This document shows, piece by piece, positions 29,901 through 38,160 of a stretch of DNA of 64,000 bases. The position numbers and the translations under genes are program-made. The stretch is taken from assembly GCF_004339765.1 (NCBI RefSeq), contig NZ_SMGO01000001.1, positions 868,001-932,000 on the forward strand, given 5' to 3'. How positions within the stretch are numbered: the stretch's first letter is position 1; each line of letters opens with the position of its first letter. Source of the DNA: Albibacterium bauzanense (GTDB taxonomy: Bacteria > Bacteroidota > Bacteroidia > Sphingobacteriales > Sphingobacteriaceae). The notes under the pieces are model-generated. The model was not told where the DNA came from. It worked only from the letters and a program-made list of their open reading frames with translations, and made no database searches.

Positions 29901-30597
29901 CTTCTTTTTTCTTTCCAATCAACACTTCATCAACCATCCCGTGTACTTTTGCTTCATCTGATGTCATCCAGAAATCTCTGTCAGATGACTTCTCAACCCA
30001 TTCAAAAGACTGTCCGGAGTGTTCCGAAATTATATTGTAAAGTTCTTTCTTCAATTTCAACATTTCACGAAGGTTAATCTCCATGTCAGTTGCCACACCT
30101 TGCGCGCCACCAGAAGGCTGATGAATCATTACACGAGAATGTCTTAAAGCAGCACGTTTACCTTTAGCACCTGCAACCAATAGAACTGCGCCCATTGAAG
30201 CTGCCATTCCAGTACAAATGGTTGCTACATCAGGAGATATATACTGCATGGTGTCATAAATTCCTAAACCGGCGTATACACTACCGCCCGGAGAATTTAT
30301 ATATATCTGAATGTCACGCTGAGCGTCAGCAGACTGAAGGAACAATAACTGAGCTTGGATAATATTAGCAACTTGATCGCCAATTGCATCACCCAAAAAT
30401 ATAATACGGTCCATCATTAAACGTGAAAACACATCCATTTGAGCCACATTCAATTGTCTTTCCTCAATAATATAAGGGGTCATTGAACTAGGTACATGAA
30501 TATTCTCAACTCTTGAAATAAAACCATCAACATGTTGACTGCCAATGTGGTGATGCTTTACAGCATATTTTCTAAATTCATTTTTATCGATACTCAT
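29887..30597 (-). CDS. clpP: ClpP protease subunit
   Basis: This serine protease of 236 residues forms the barrel of ClpXP. The catalytic triad shows Ser134 in TGMAASMGA and His159 in VMIHQPSG, 25 residues apart as in E. coli. The N-terminus is about 35 residues longer than mature E. coli ClpP, suggesting a propeptide or an extra axial segment. It is upstream of clpX with a short overlap. The trigger factor gene precedes it, but a terminator separates them. Confidence 0.96.
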   Translation of the reverse strand: MSIDKNEFRKYAVKHHHIGSQHVDGFISRVENIHVPSSMTPYIIEERQLNVAQMDVFSRLMMDRIIFLGDAIGDQVANIIQAQLLFLQSADAQRDIQIYINSPGGSVYAGLGIYDTMQYISPDVATICTGMAASMGAVLLVAGAKGKRAALRHSRVMIHQPSGGAQGVATDMEINLREMLKLKKELYNIISEHSGQSFEWVEKSSDRDFWMTSDEAKVHGMVDEVLIGKKKEDDKK

Positions 30598-30733
30598 ATT
30601 ATTTTTAATTTATTGTATATGACGAATATAGGGAATAAGGTTATCATTATAAAGATACAGAGATTGCAAAAATTGCGCCATCTGTTATATTGATAAATAA
30701 CTGACAAATTGCCCGATTATGGGAGACATAAAA

Positions 30734-30765
30734 AAATGTCATATCGGTTATCCAATATGACATTT
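30734..30765 (-). terminator. Trigger factor terminator
   Basis: Perfect 11-bp inverted repeat (arms 30734-30744 and 30755-30765) followed on the minus strand by TTTTTTATG. It lies 26 bp past the trigger factor stop. Confidence 0.85.
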
Positions 30766-30790
30766 CCTTATCGCAAGGTTTACGAATATC

Positions 30791-32131
30791 TTATTTTAAT
30801 TCAAGAAACTCATTGTAAGGAATTTCTTTTTTCTCAATCTTAACCAAGCCTTTTAAGTAATCAAAAACCTTCAAAGCTTTCACTTCTTCAAATAATCGAT
30901 TAGCCTGCTCTTTATCTTGTAAAAGTTGCATTGCATATTGGTTTAATTGCTCTTCAGGCAATTCTTGCTGACCGTACATTTTAAATTGAGCCAATAAACG
31001 ATCTTTCGCTGTAGCAACTACCTCTTCGTATTTAATTTCCAATGCATTATCATTGATAATTTTATTTTCGATTAAAGTCCAGCGTAGGTTCTTAGCGAAG
31101 TCATCATAACCTTCCTGAATTTCTTCATCAGTTAATTTCTCATTGGTTGCCTTTAACCAGCGTTTCAAGAAATCATCAGGAAATGCTGCCTTAACACGAT
31201 CCATTCCTAAAGTATACAAGTCATTCTGAAGTTTCTGATCAGCGTTCTGAACAAACATCTCTTCAATCTCTTTCGCAACACGAGCTCTGAACTCTTCTTC
31301 AGTTTTCACTTCATCTTCACCGTAGATCTTGTTAAAGAATTCCTGATCCAATTCTGCTTCTTCCAAACGGTTAACATTTTCAACAGTTAACTGAAACAAA
31401 GGGCTAAGAGCTTCTACCTGATCTTCTTCAATTTCCAGGATTCTTGCAACCGTACTATTATCATAAGCTTTTTTCAAGTCGATAATCACTGTATCGCCTT
31501 TCTTCAAGCCAACTAAGCTTTTCTTGATCTTCTTAACATCAATAATGTCAGTACGAAGAGAAGCTGTTTTTACAATTCCACCTTCAACAACTTCATTCTT
31601 ATCATCTACTTGTTTTAATTCTCCGTAGATAACATCGTTCTCTTCTGATACTTCAGGATTTGAACGTTTACCATAGCTTTTACGAAGATTCGAAACTCGT
31701 GAGTTCAATGTTTCTTCATCAGCCTTTATTGTATATTCAGTTAAGGTATCTTTATCAGAGAAAGGAACCTCTACTTTCGGTGCTAAACCAATTTCGTATT
31801 GAAATTTAAAATCTTCACTAAAGTCCCAGGCATACTCTTTACCTTCTTCTTCCTTTGGAAGAGGCTGACCTAAAATCTCAAGCTTATTTTCGGAAATAAA
31901 GTTGTTTAAACCGTCTCCAACAATCTTATTTATCTCATCAATTAAAATAGCCTTACCATACGTTCTTCTGATATGAGAAGCAGGTACCATTCCTGGGCGA
32001 AAACCTGGTAATTTAGCTTTTTTTGCCTGACTTTTAATTACACTATCAACTTGACTTTTATAATCTTCCGGGGTTAACTCGATATTGATTATTGCATTCA
32101 AATCATCAATGTTCTCTTGAGAAATATTCAT
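30791..32131 (-). CDS. tig: Trigger factor
   Basis: The 446-residue ribosome-associated chaperone has the usual N-terminal ribosome-binding domain. The signature loop is near residues 43-50 (PGFRPGMVP rather than GFRxGK), which differs from E. coli but is common in Bacteroidota. The peptidyl-prolyl isomerase region follows (about 145-240), and then the helical C-terminal arm, rich in Gln/Glu. It acts on nascent chains at the ribosome exit. It lies upstream of clpP and clpX in the usual tig-clpP-clpX order. Confidence 0.9.
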   Translation of the reverse strand: MNISQENIDDLNAIINIELTPEDYKSQVDSVIKSQAKKAKLPGFRPGMVPASHIRRTYGKAILIDEINKIVGDGLNNFISENKLEILGQPLPKEEEGKEYAWDFSEDFKFQYEIGLAPKVEVPFSDKDTLTEYTIKADEETLNSRVSNLRKSYGKRSNPEVSEENDVIYGELKQVDDKNEVVEGGIVKTASLRTDIIDVKKIKKSLVGLKKGDTVIIDLKKAYDNSTVARILEIEEDQVEALSPLFQLTVENVNRLEEAELDQEFFNKIYGEDEVKTEEEFRARVAKEIEEMFVQNADQKLQNDLYTLGMDRVKAAFPDDFLKRWLKATNEKLTDEEIQEGYDDFAKNLRWTLIENKIINDNALEIKYEEVVATAKDRLLAQFKMYGQQELPEEQLNQYAMQLLQDKEQANRLFEEVKALKVFDYLKGLVKIEKKEIPYNEFLELK

Positions 32132-32176
32132 AGCTATTATTGCTTTTACTTTGTTTTTTATATCGTTTTAACAAAA

Positions 32177-32204
32177 ATTCCCCCCGGTTGTTGCCGGGAG
32201 GAAT
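32177..32204 (-). terminator. Terminator after tRNA-Leu(UAG)
   Basis: GC-rich stem (arms 32177-32187 and 32194-32204, one mismatch) followed on the minus strand by TTTTTGTT, directly past the tRNA 3' end. Confidence 0.85.
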
Positions 32205-32208
32205 CAAG

Positions 32209-32290
32209 TGCGGAAGAAGGGACTCGAACCCCCACGCCGTGAAGCGCCAGATCCTAAGTCTGGTGCGGCTACCAATTACGCCACTTCCGC
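32209..32290 (-). tRNA. tRNA-Leu (anticodon UAG)
   Basis: The minus strand folds as a class II tRNA. The acceptor arm GCGGAAG pairs with CTTCCGC, the anticodon stem CCAGA/TCTGG encloses CTTAGGA (anticodon TAG, reads CUA codons), and the T-arm loop is GGTTCGAGTCC. The length is 82 nt with a variable arm. The 3' CCA is not encoded. Confidence 0.96.
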
Positions 32291-32463
32291 AGGTATTTAT
32301 TATTAATTATGGATTGCAAAGGTACCTTTTTTACTGAAACCAACAAAATGATTTTTAATTTATTTTAATAATATTTCATAAGGCATTAATATAGGCTACT
32401 TTAACTCCTAATATCCATATAATGATTGTTTTTCGTAATTTTGATACTTAATTACATTCTCTT

Positions 32464-33105
32464 ATGAAAACAGTTTATTCCTTACTCCTGAGCCTTCTTT
32501 TTTTATCAGCCTGTACCAATGATAAAAAAGCAACCGTAGAGGAAGAAGAAAAGAAAGACTCTATCGCTATACAGCAAGATAGCATCCCTGTTATAGAAAA
32601 GGAAGAGATAAGTATAAGCGATTTAACTCAAACAATCCTTAAACAAATTAAAAACAAGGATTATCCTTCATTAATTCAATACATTAAGCCCGATTCAGGC
32701 TTACGCTTTAGTCCATACGGCTATGTTAATACCAATACAGATATCGTTCTTAAACCAAACCAGTTCCGTTCCATGATAAACGATTCAACTAAGTTAGTTT
32801 GGGGACACTATGACGGATCTGGCGACGATATTAACCTAAATTTCAGAGAGTACTTTGAAAAGTTTGTTTATAATGTAGATTTCTTAAACGCAGAAAAAGT
32901 ATCCATTAATCAATCAGCAGCTAAAGGAAACAGCCTGAATAACATTATGAAGGTTTATCCGAATGCGGAATATACGGAGAGCTACTTCTCTGGCTTTGAA
33001 AAGAAATACGCAGGAATGGACTGGCAGGCACTCCGTTTAGTTTTTGCAAAAGAAGGCGATAAATACTACCTGATAGGAATTGTCCATGATCAATGGACTA
33101 TCTAG
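32464..33105 (+). CDS. Hypothetical lipoprotein
   Basis: This 213-residue protein has a lipoprotein signal with Cys17 in LFLSAC, then a charged linker and a globular part from about 50. No known domain is recognised. The C-terminal region (RLVFAKEGDKYYLIGIVHDQWTI) resembles small NTF2-like or DUF-type lipoproteins of the phylum, but not enough to name. It is likely monocistronic, with a TAATTTTG -7 element at 32436-32443. Confidence 0.75.
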   Translation: MKTVYSLLLSLLFLSACTNDKKATVEEEEKKDSIAIQQDSIPVIEKEEISISDLTQTILKQIKNKDYPSLIQYIKPDSGLRFSPYGYVNTNTDIVLKPNQFRSMINDSTKLVWGHYDGSGDDINLNFREYFEKFVYNVDFLNAEKVSINQSAAKGNSLNNIMKVYPNAEYTESYFSGFEKKYAGMDWQALRLVFAKEGDKYYLIGIVHDQWTI

Positions 33106-33183
33106 CTAGCATTTCAAAATTTTATATGCTATAAAATGTAACCCTTTTCAATTTGGGTACTCTATTTTAAATAAAACAGTTCC

Positions 33184-33837
33184 ATGAATTCAGCCAATCT
33201 AATAAATAGCACATTAAGTGATGAGGAAATCGTGACAGAGATACTAAATGGAGAAACGCATTTATACGAAACGCTAATCCGAAAATTCAATTCGCGCTTA
33301 TATAGAATTAGCATGTCTATCGTTAACGACGATAAAGAAGCCGAAGATATTATGCAAATCTCTTACCTCAATGCTTACCGGCAGCTAGCTAGTTTTAAGC
33401 ATGAATCAAGCTTTAGTACCTGGCTCATTAGAATACTAATTAACGAAAGCCTATTGCATAAAAAAAGACAGCAAAGATTAGAAAAAAGGCGAATAGAAAG
33501 TCCCTATAATGATTATCATAGTGAAACACCTTTAGATAACCTTATGAATAAGGAATTAAAATTGATACTGGAAAAAGCAGTATTTACATTACCTGAAAAA
33601 TACAGGATTGTATTTGTTATGCGAGAAGTACAAGGCATGAGCACCCATGAAACAATGGAAGCATTGGACTTAGGAGAATCAAATGTCAAAATCAGATTAG
33701 CTCGCGCCAAAGAAATGCTTCGTACTGAATTAAAAACTTATTGGCAACCAGAACAGCTTCTGGAGTTTAACCTGATACGCTGCGATGTGATTGTTAACTA
33801 TGTAATGACAGAAATAAATAAAATAACCAGGGCCTAA
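33184..33837 (+). CDS. ECF-type RNA polymerase sigma factor
   Basis: This 217-residue protein has region 2 (YRISMSIVNDDKEAEDIMQISYLNAYRQL, about residues 40-70) and region 4 (TLPEKYRIVFVMREVQGMS, about 138-160, with a helix-turn-helix after it). It would direct polymerase to stress-type promoters. No anti-sigma gene is seen next to it, and the flanking genes are a lipoprotein and a convergent cupredoxin. The last 30 residues after region 4 are atypical. It ends at a strong terminator. Confidence 0.92.
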   Translation: MNSANLINSTLSDEEIVTEILNGETHLYETLIRKFNSRLYRISMSIVNDDKEAEDIMQISYLNAYRQLASFKHESSFSTWLIRILINESLLHKKRQQRLEKRRIESPYNDYHSETPLDNLMNKELKLILEKAVFTLPEKYRIVFVMREVQGMSTHETMEALDLGESNVKIRLARAKEMLRTELKTYWQPEQLLEFNLIRCDVIVNYVMTEINKITRA

Positions 33838-33856
33838 TACCAGCGCGTTAAACATA

Positions 33857-33893
33857 AAAAGGGTGACCTCTTTCATTAAGAGGTCACCCTTTT
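33857..33893. terminator. Bidirectional terminator after the sigma factor gene
   Basis: Perfect 16-bp inverted repeat (arms 33857-33872 and 33878-33893) with flanking A/T tracts, between the convergent sigma and cupredoxin genes. Confidence 0.93.
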
Positions 33894-33902
33894 CTGTACA
33901 AA

Positions 33903-34241
33903 TTAATTTAATACTATCTTACCCTTCATAACAACATGAATACTGCAATAGTAATCGGCTGCTTCTGTTACAGTCATTTTCCATGATCCACCAGCTGGAA
34001 TTACAGATGAAGTCCACGCTTTCGAGGTTTCTTCTGTCACATCATGGGGCATTATATCTCTATTTATCCATATAATGGTATCTCCTTTATTAACAGTAAT
34101 ACTCTCTGGCACAAACTTCATATCTTTAATTTCAACTGTATGTGTTTTAGGATCTGCCTGGGCAGAAGCACAGCTATAGACCACAAAGGAAATTAATAGC
34201 GAACAAATGCAGCTACTTAAAACAAATACAGCCCTTTTCAT
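33903..34241 (-). CDS. Secreted cupredoxin-domain protein
   Basis: This 112-residue protein has a signal peptide and a plastocyanin/azurin-like domain. Type I copper ligands are visible: the His in MPHDV, and the C-S-I-H-V-V-M cluster (Cys, His and Met) near residues 97-105. It should carry electrons in the periplasm or bind copper. Its start ATG shares one base with the preceding TAA stop (TAATG), so it is translationally coupled to the DUF4142 gene. Confidence 0.9.
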   Translation of the reverse strand: MKRAVFVLSSCICSLLISFVVYSCASAQADPKTHTVEIKDMKFVPESITVNKGDTIIWINRDIMPHDVTEETSKAWTSSVIPAGGSWKMTVTEAADYYCSIHVVMKGKIVLN

Positions 34242-34780
34242 TATTTAAGATCTTTTTGCACCATTTCTGCATGAGCAAGGTGAGTATTTAATGCAGGCAA
34301 AACTTTTTCCAGCAAACCCTTAAGTTCAGCATTCTGACTTTGAGGAATTAATAAACCTGATACCGCTGCAATAACAGCCTTATGATAAGCCACCTCATTA
34401 TCGATGTATGCTTTATCAAAAGCTTTTCCTGATTTTGCACGGAGGGCTTTTCCTGTCTCTGCAGCATCAGATAGTAATTTTTGACTTACTGCATTACCCT
34501 TCGGAGTAACCTTCAATCTGGTAACTAAAGCTACAGCCTGTGCAATAACCGCTTTGTGGTCATTGGTCATTGTTTCAGCAAACTTCAATACCTCTGCATT
34601 CTTAGATTTCTCTTTTGCAATAACAGCATAATCGATATCAATTTGATTAGCTGTTACAGCTACTGAAGCTATTTCCGGATCAGTCAGCTTAGGATTTTGA
34701 GCAAACGAATCAATATTAAACACAGTAATGAAAGCCAAAGCGATCATTGAAGAATACACTAATTTTTTAAAGTTTTTCAT
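34241..34780 (-). CDS. DUF4142 domain protein
   Basis: This 179-residue secreted protein has a signal peptide and a DUF4142 ferritin-like helical domain. The motifs SKNAEVLKFAETMTNDH and DNEVAYHKAVI are typical of the family. No catalytic role is established. It is the first gene of a two-gene unit with the cupredoxin, so a metal or redox role for the pair is a fair inference. The HTH gene lies upstream on the same strand. Confidence 0.88.
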   Translation of the reverse strand: MKNFKKLVYSSMIALAFITVFNIDSFAQNPKLTDPEIASVAVTANQIDIDYAVIAKEKSKNAEVLKFAETMTNDHKAVIAQAVALVTRLKVTPKGNAVSQKLLSDAAETGKALRAKSGKAFDKAYIDNEVAYHKAVIAAVSGLLIPQSQNAELKGLLEKVLPALNTHLAHAEMVQKDLK

Positions 34781-34783
34781 ATT

Positions 34784-34845
34784 AACCTTTTTTAAAAATG
34801 ATTTTGAATTTATACCTATTAGAGATAGGCTTTTAAAAAAGGGTT
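34784..34845. repeat. Hairpin between HTH gene and DUF4142 gene
   Basis: Outer arms AACCTTTTTTAAAA (34784-34797) and TTTTAAAAAAGGGTT (34831-34845) pair with one bulge. An inner CCTAT/ATAGG pairing lies at about 34814-34829. It may terminate the HTH transcript or shape the DUF4142 leader. Confidence 0.5.
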
Positions 34846-34856
34846 ACAATATTTAC

Positions 34857-35258
34857 TTAATCATTAGAAGGCTTTTTATTAACCTTCGTAGATTTTGTTG
34901 AAGCCAATTGGTTATTCAACAAACTATTACATTTTTCTAAAATATTTATGTATTTATCTTTCCAATATCTTCTTTCATCCAGAAGCTCAGAATAACTTTT
35001 AGGAGAGCTGTAATTCACCGGAGGTTCTTGTATTGCCTGAATAACTTCAGGAAAGAACGGCGACATATCTTTATTGATCACTTTGCCTATCTTCAATAAA
35101 AAATCAATTGGGATATCTGCCTTATCAAACATTCGGTAAATAGTTGACCTATTAACGCCCATTTGCTTTGCTATCCTACTAATAGGGATATCTCCTTTCC
35201 CTATTAACTTTTTTAATATTTCCCCATCGTGTCTCAACATGTTGCAAACATTCAACAT
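34857..35258 (-). CDS. Small helix-turn-helix regulator
   Basis: This 133-residue protein has an HTH near residues 22-45 (PISRIAKQMGVNRSTIYRMFDKADI) and a Lys/Asn-rich tail. The DNA-binding unit looks like a Cro/C1 or resolvase-like HTH. There is no sensor domain, so the signal is unknown. An alternative start is 18 bp in (MLRHDG). The neighbouring DUF4142-cupredoxin unit could be a target, but nothing proves this. Confidence 0.75.
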   Translation of the reverse strand: MLNVCNMLRHDGEILKKLIGKGDIPISRIAKQMGVNRSTIYRMFDKADIPIDFLLKIGKVINKDMSPFFPEVIQAIQEPPVNYSSPKSYSELLDERRYWKDKYINILEKCNSLLNNQLASTKSTKVNKKPSND

Positions 35259-35291
35259 AATTCGTCTTATTTATATCACACTAAATCGGGA

Positions 35292-35398
35292 TTAGTTCTA
35301 TTAAAACAATCAGTTTGATGCTCCCCCGCCACACAAAGACTCTCTATGCAAACACCAAACTAATTGTTTCACAAACAAGGATTAATTAATAGAACTAA
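35292..35398. repeat. Nested inverted repeat in intergenic DNA
   Basis: Outer arms TTAGTTCTATTAA (35292-35304) and its exact complement (35386-35398), then inner arms AACAATCAGTTTG (35305-35317) and CAAACTAATTGTT (35356-35368, one mismatch). The loop (35318-35355) is C-rich on one side. It overlaps the stop of the next minus-strand gene. Confidence 0.65.
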
Positions 35399-35910
35399 CG
35401 CTTCCCTTTACCATTAGCAGCTCCCCTGCCTCTACCATTCCCTTTATTATTATTATTTCCATTTGAATATACCTTCTTGGCTTGTCCAGGAGGCATTCCA
35501 TGTGGATGACCCTTAATTACATAATACCGCGGATCATTACTATATCTGATAGCCCTTTGGTTATGTACTTTCTTATATTTTGCATATCGAATTCTGTCAT
35601 TATTAATGTTCAGATATGCATTCCTTCCATTAACTACTACTTTGTAACCTCTATACAGATCATATCCTCTATATCTGGACGGCAAAGATGCTGAAAAGAT
35701 CCATCTCCCATTACTCAGATAAACAAACTGTCTTTCAGGCACATAATAATAGCTCTCAATTTCAGGTAAGTAATAGTAATCCACATAATCATAACCAACA
35801 GGACCCCATAAAGGCTGCGATCCTATATTTACGTTTATACTAACTTGTGCCGAAGAGCGTAAGGAAACAAGGCTAAATACAACGAAAAATGTTACTATTA
35901 TTTTTTTCAT
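35395..35910 (-). CDS. Secreted basic Tyr-rich protein with PPGQAKK motif
   Basis: This 171-residue protein has a signal peptide. The middle is rich in Tyr, Arg and Asp (YYLPEIESYYYVPERQFVY), and the C-terminus is a GN/GR/GK low-complexity tail that follows the HPHGMPPGQAKK motif. This motif is found in several uncharacterised Bacteroidota envelope proteins. It is probably periplasmic or surface-exposed. The function is unknown. Confidence 0.75.
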   Translation of the reverse strand: MKKIIVTFFVVFSLVSLRSSAQVSINVNIGSQPLWGPVGYDYVDYYYLPEIESYYYVPERQFVYLSNGRWIFSASLPSRYRGYDLYRGYKVVVNGRNAYLNINNDRIRYAKYKKVHNQRAIRYSNDPRYYVIKGHPHGMPPGQAKKVYSNGNNNNKGNGRGRGAANGKGKR

Positions 35911-35952
35911 GATCTCTGTCGATTTACTACATATATAAATAGATGTTCTGAA

Positions 35953-36756
35953 TTACTCTGCTTCTAGTGTAACGATACCTAAACTGGTATTTTGACCTAG
36001 TTCAACATTTACATCCGTGATGGTACTATCTCTGTAACCTTCAACAGGAACAAATTTTACTGAATAATTTCCTTCAGCAAGACCACCCACTGTAAACTGA
36101 CCGGTAAGTGGATCAACCACTGTACCCACTGTGTCGGCTCCTTCAATAACCAATACTTCAGGATGACTCAATAAAGGCATAACTGTTCCAGATATTAAAC
36201 CTGATGTAGCTGCGGTAAGGCCTCTTACTACTGGTTTAAGCAAATATTTACCATTACCCGCACTTACAATAGATTTTGCGGCATCAAAGTCAAGTACCAA
36301 AGAATAAGTTACTCCAGGCACCAATGAAGGGTTCTCTTCAAGTTTAACTTTCCAACCAGATGATTGTCCGCTAGGAGTTGTAAGCTCTTGTGAAACACCG
36401 TCAACAACAATCGTATTTCCAGAATCATCCAATACTAACCTAACTTCAGTAATTTCACCACTTGGCATCTCTCCGGAAGCTACCAATATATCAGGATTAC
36501 TGGTTCCAATTCTAAAATCTAAAATATTAAAGATGTCTGCATCTGCAGTAAAAGTATAAGATTCCTCACCAGAGAATAATACGATCTCCTTAACATTCAG
36601 GTTAATTTCATCAAAATTTCCAGGGGCATCAGTCATTCTGACTTCTACCTTGGTTGTTCCTTCTGCAGAACCAATATTCTCTTTTTCGCATCCAGAAAGA
36701 ATAACAAGTCCTGTAAAAAACAAGGCTACTCCTGAATACATAATTGCATTTTTCAT
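35953..36756 (-). CDS. DUF4382 domain lipoprotein
   Basis: This 267-residue protein has a lipoprotein signal (LSGC, Cys23), a DUF4382 domain (VEVRMTDAPGNFDEINLNV and following, about 35-170) and a C-terminal beta-sandwich of the carboxypeptidase regulatory type (about 190-267). The biochemical role of DUF4382 is unknown. It is divergent from the PK-rich/two-component operon. The promoter at 36795-36802 and the boxes in 36809-36874 suggest control by the response regulator encoded there. Confidence 0.88.
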   Translation of the reverse strand: MKNAIMYSGVALFFTGLVILSGCEKENIGSAEGTTKVEVRMTDAPGNFDEINLNVKEIVLFSGEESYTFTADADIFNILDFRIGTSNPDILVASGEMPSGEITEVRLVLDDSGNTIVVDGVSQELTTPSGQSSGWKVKLEENPSLVPGVTYSLVLDFDAAKSIVSAGNGKYLLKPVVRGLTAATSGLISGTVMPLLSHPEVLVIEGADTVGTVVDPLTGQFTVGGLAEGNYSVKFVPVEGYRDSTITDVNVELGQNTSLGIVTLEAE

Positions 36757-36794
36757 AGTTTTTAGTTTAAATGAATATTCATATTTTCATTACT

Positions 36795-36802
36795 CAAAAC
36801 TA
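36795..36802 (-). promoter_or_regulatory. -7 element of the DUF4382 gene
   Basis: CAAAACTA reads TAGTTTTG on the minus strand (TAnnTTTG), about 39 bp before the start codon. Confidence 0.55.
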
Positions 36803-36808
36803 AAGCGG

Positions 36809-36874
36809 GAACATGAAATCAACATGAAATTCTGGATTTATTAGGCCTCAGAATTTCATCTTAATTTCATGTTC
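36809..36874. promoter_or_regulatory. Four 11-bp-spaced operator boxes
   Basis: On the plus strand AACATGAAAT begins at 36810 and again at 36821. On the minus strand the same core lies at 36864-36873 and, as ATGAAAT, at 36853-36859. Each pair repeats every 11 bp as OmpR/PhoB-type sites do, and the two pairs face each other. The -7-like motifs CAAAACTA (36795-36802, minus) and CATCTTTG (36881-36888, plus) lie about 7 bp outside each pair. Confidence 0.65.
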
Positions 36875-36966
36875 AATACTCATCTTTGTTATTATAATAC
36901 AGATACTGAATAGAATTCAATTGTATATCCTCGATTTTATAAAACAAACTTATTTATATTTACGTA

Positions 36967-37302
36967 ATGGACAGATCATTCATTTTTAAGGCATTATTAA
37001 GCTCCATCCTGCTGTTGGTACTGTTTCCACCAGCTTGGGCAAATTCTCTAGAGGGGAAAACCGTTGCCGGCTATTACTTAAAAAACAACCTTACACCTTT
37101 AATTGTTGAGAGTGAGTATTTACAACAAGACGATAAACAAATTAAAGGCAAGGAGAAACCAGGCAATAATCAAAAGCCCCAACAACCAGATATTAAAACT
37201 GTGCCTAAAGCTCGTAAACAGCCAAGGCCAACTGTGGTAGCTAAGCCCAAGGTTAAACCAAAACCGGTTAAAGTTGTTCGTCCTAAGATTAAAAAACCAT
37301 AA
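36967..37302 (+). CDS. Small secreted Pro/Lys-rich protein
   Basis: This 111-residue protein has a signal peptide (residues about 1-25, ending PAWAN). The C-terminal half is a low-complexity basic stretch of PKVKPKP-type repeats, and no known domain is seen. It lies 10 bp before the barrel gene and in the same operon as a response regulator and histidine kinase. The basic tail could bind peptidoglycan, LPS or DNA; this is inference only. Confidence 0.65.
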   Translation: MDRSFIFKALLSSILLLVLFPPAWANSLEGKTVAGYYLKNNLTPLIVESEYLQQDDKQIKGKEKPGNNQKPQQPDIKTVPKARKQPRPTVVAKPKVKPKPVKVVRPKIKKP

Positions 37303-37306
37303 GGAG
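37301..37306 (+). promoter_or_regulatory. Shine-Dalgarno-like site deciding the barrel start
   Basis: AAGGAG lies 6 nt before ATG 37313. It is unusual in this sequence, and it supports this start over the in-frame ATG at 37274 inside the previous gene. Confidence 0.6.
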
Positions 37307-37312
37307 CATTCT

Positions 37313-38155
37313 ATGAGGTTCACATCCCTATTAATCTTATTTTTTATGGTTTATATGAGGGTGCAGGCTCAGCAAAACAGCGCACAAAAAACGACATTGA
37401 CATTAGCCACCCTCTATGGTAGTAACGTTAGTTACTATGGACAGGTTACGAATGAGAAGCTCCCTTATATATTAGCGAATGCAACAATCAGGTTTCCAAT
37501 CGGATTCTACCTCTCTGCAGGTTCTTACAAGCTATTAAACTACGGACCCGGATTATCCGAAACAGATATTGGCGGCGGTTTTGATTACGATTTTAATGAC
37601 AGGTTTACTACAGGAGTAGCCTATACACGCTCTTTTTTTCCAGCAAACTCACCATTATTACAAGCCTCTAATGAAAACAATGTAAATTTATCAGCCGGAT
37701 ATACTTGGAACTGGCTCGAAAGTTCATTAAGTGCCGATTACGCTTTTGGCGAACAAGAAGATGTTTTCCTTAGCCTTAGCCATTCAAAGGAGATTGATAT
37801 TGGCTATCTCTTTAATGAAAAAAACTCACTCTCACTAGAACCTGCAATTGAATTATCGGCAGGTACCAGGCATTTTTATACAACCTACATCATAGAAAAA
37901 GGGAAGCGTGACCAAGCTAAGGGAATAATACAAAAACCTAATCCGCCAGGAAATCCAAACTCATCAACTACCACCACTATTGCCTCTAACAACTTCGACT
38001 TGCTGTCTTATAACTTTAAACTTCCACTTAGTTTTAGCCGTGCAAATTATATTGCCGAAATTAGTTACCAGCTATCTATTCTGGGACCAAAAGCTGAAGC
38101 TGAATTAAAACGTCAACAATCGCTTTTTGGACTAGCATTTTACTATCAACTTTAA
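37313..38155 (+). CDS. Predicted outer-membrane beta-barrel protein
   Basis: This 280-residue protein has a signal peptide (cleavage near VQAQ) and alternating hydrophobic strands ending in FGLAFYYQL, a typical last barrel strand. No known family is recognised. I chose ATG 37313 because it has an AAGGAG site and gives a clean signal peptide; an in-frame ATG at 37274 would start inside the previous gene. It lies 5 bp before the response regulator gene and is probably in the same operon. Confidence 0.75.
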   Translation: MRFTSLLILFFMVYMRVQAQQNSAQKTTLTLATLYGSNVSYYGQVTNEKLPYILANATIRFPIGFYLSAGSYKLLNYGPGLSETDIGGGFDYDFNDRFTTGVAYTRSFFPANSPLLQASNENNVNLSAGYTWNWLESSLSADYAFGEQEDVFLSLSHSKEIDIGYLFNEKNSLSLEPAIELSAGTRHFYTTYIIEKGKRDQAKGIIQKPNPPGNPNSSTTTTIASNNFDLLSYNFKLPLSFSRANYIAEISYQLSILGPKAEAELKRQQSLFGLAFYYQL

Positions 38156-38160
38156 TTCTA

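Noticed and set aside
32140-32337. Open frame of 65 residues on the plus strand
   Set aside because: It lies over the minus-strand tRNA-Leu(UAG) and its terminator and is an antisense shadow of a structural RNA.
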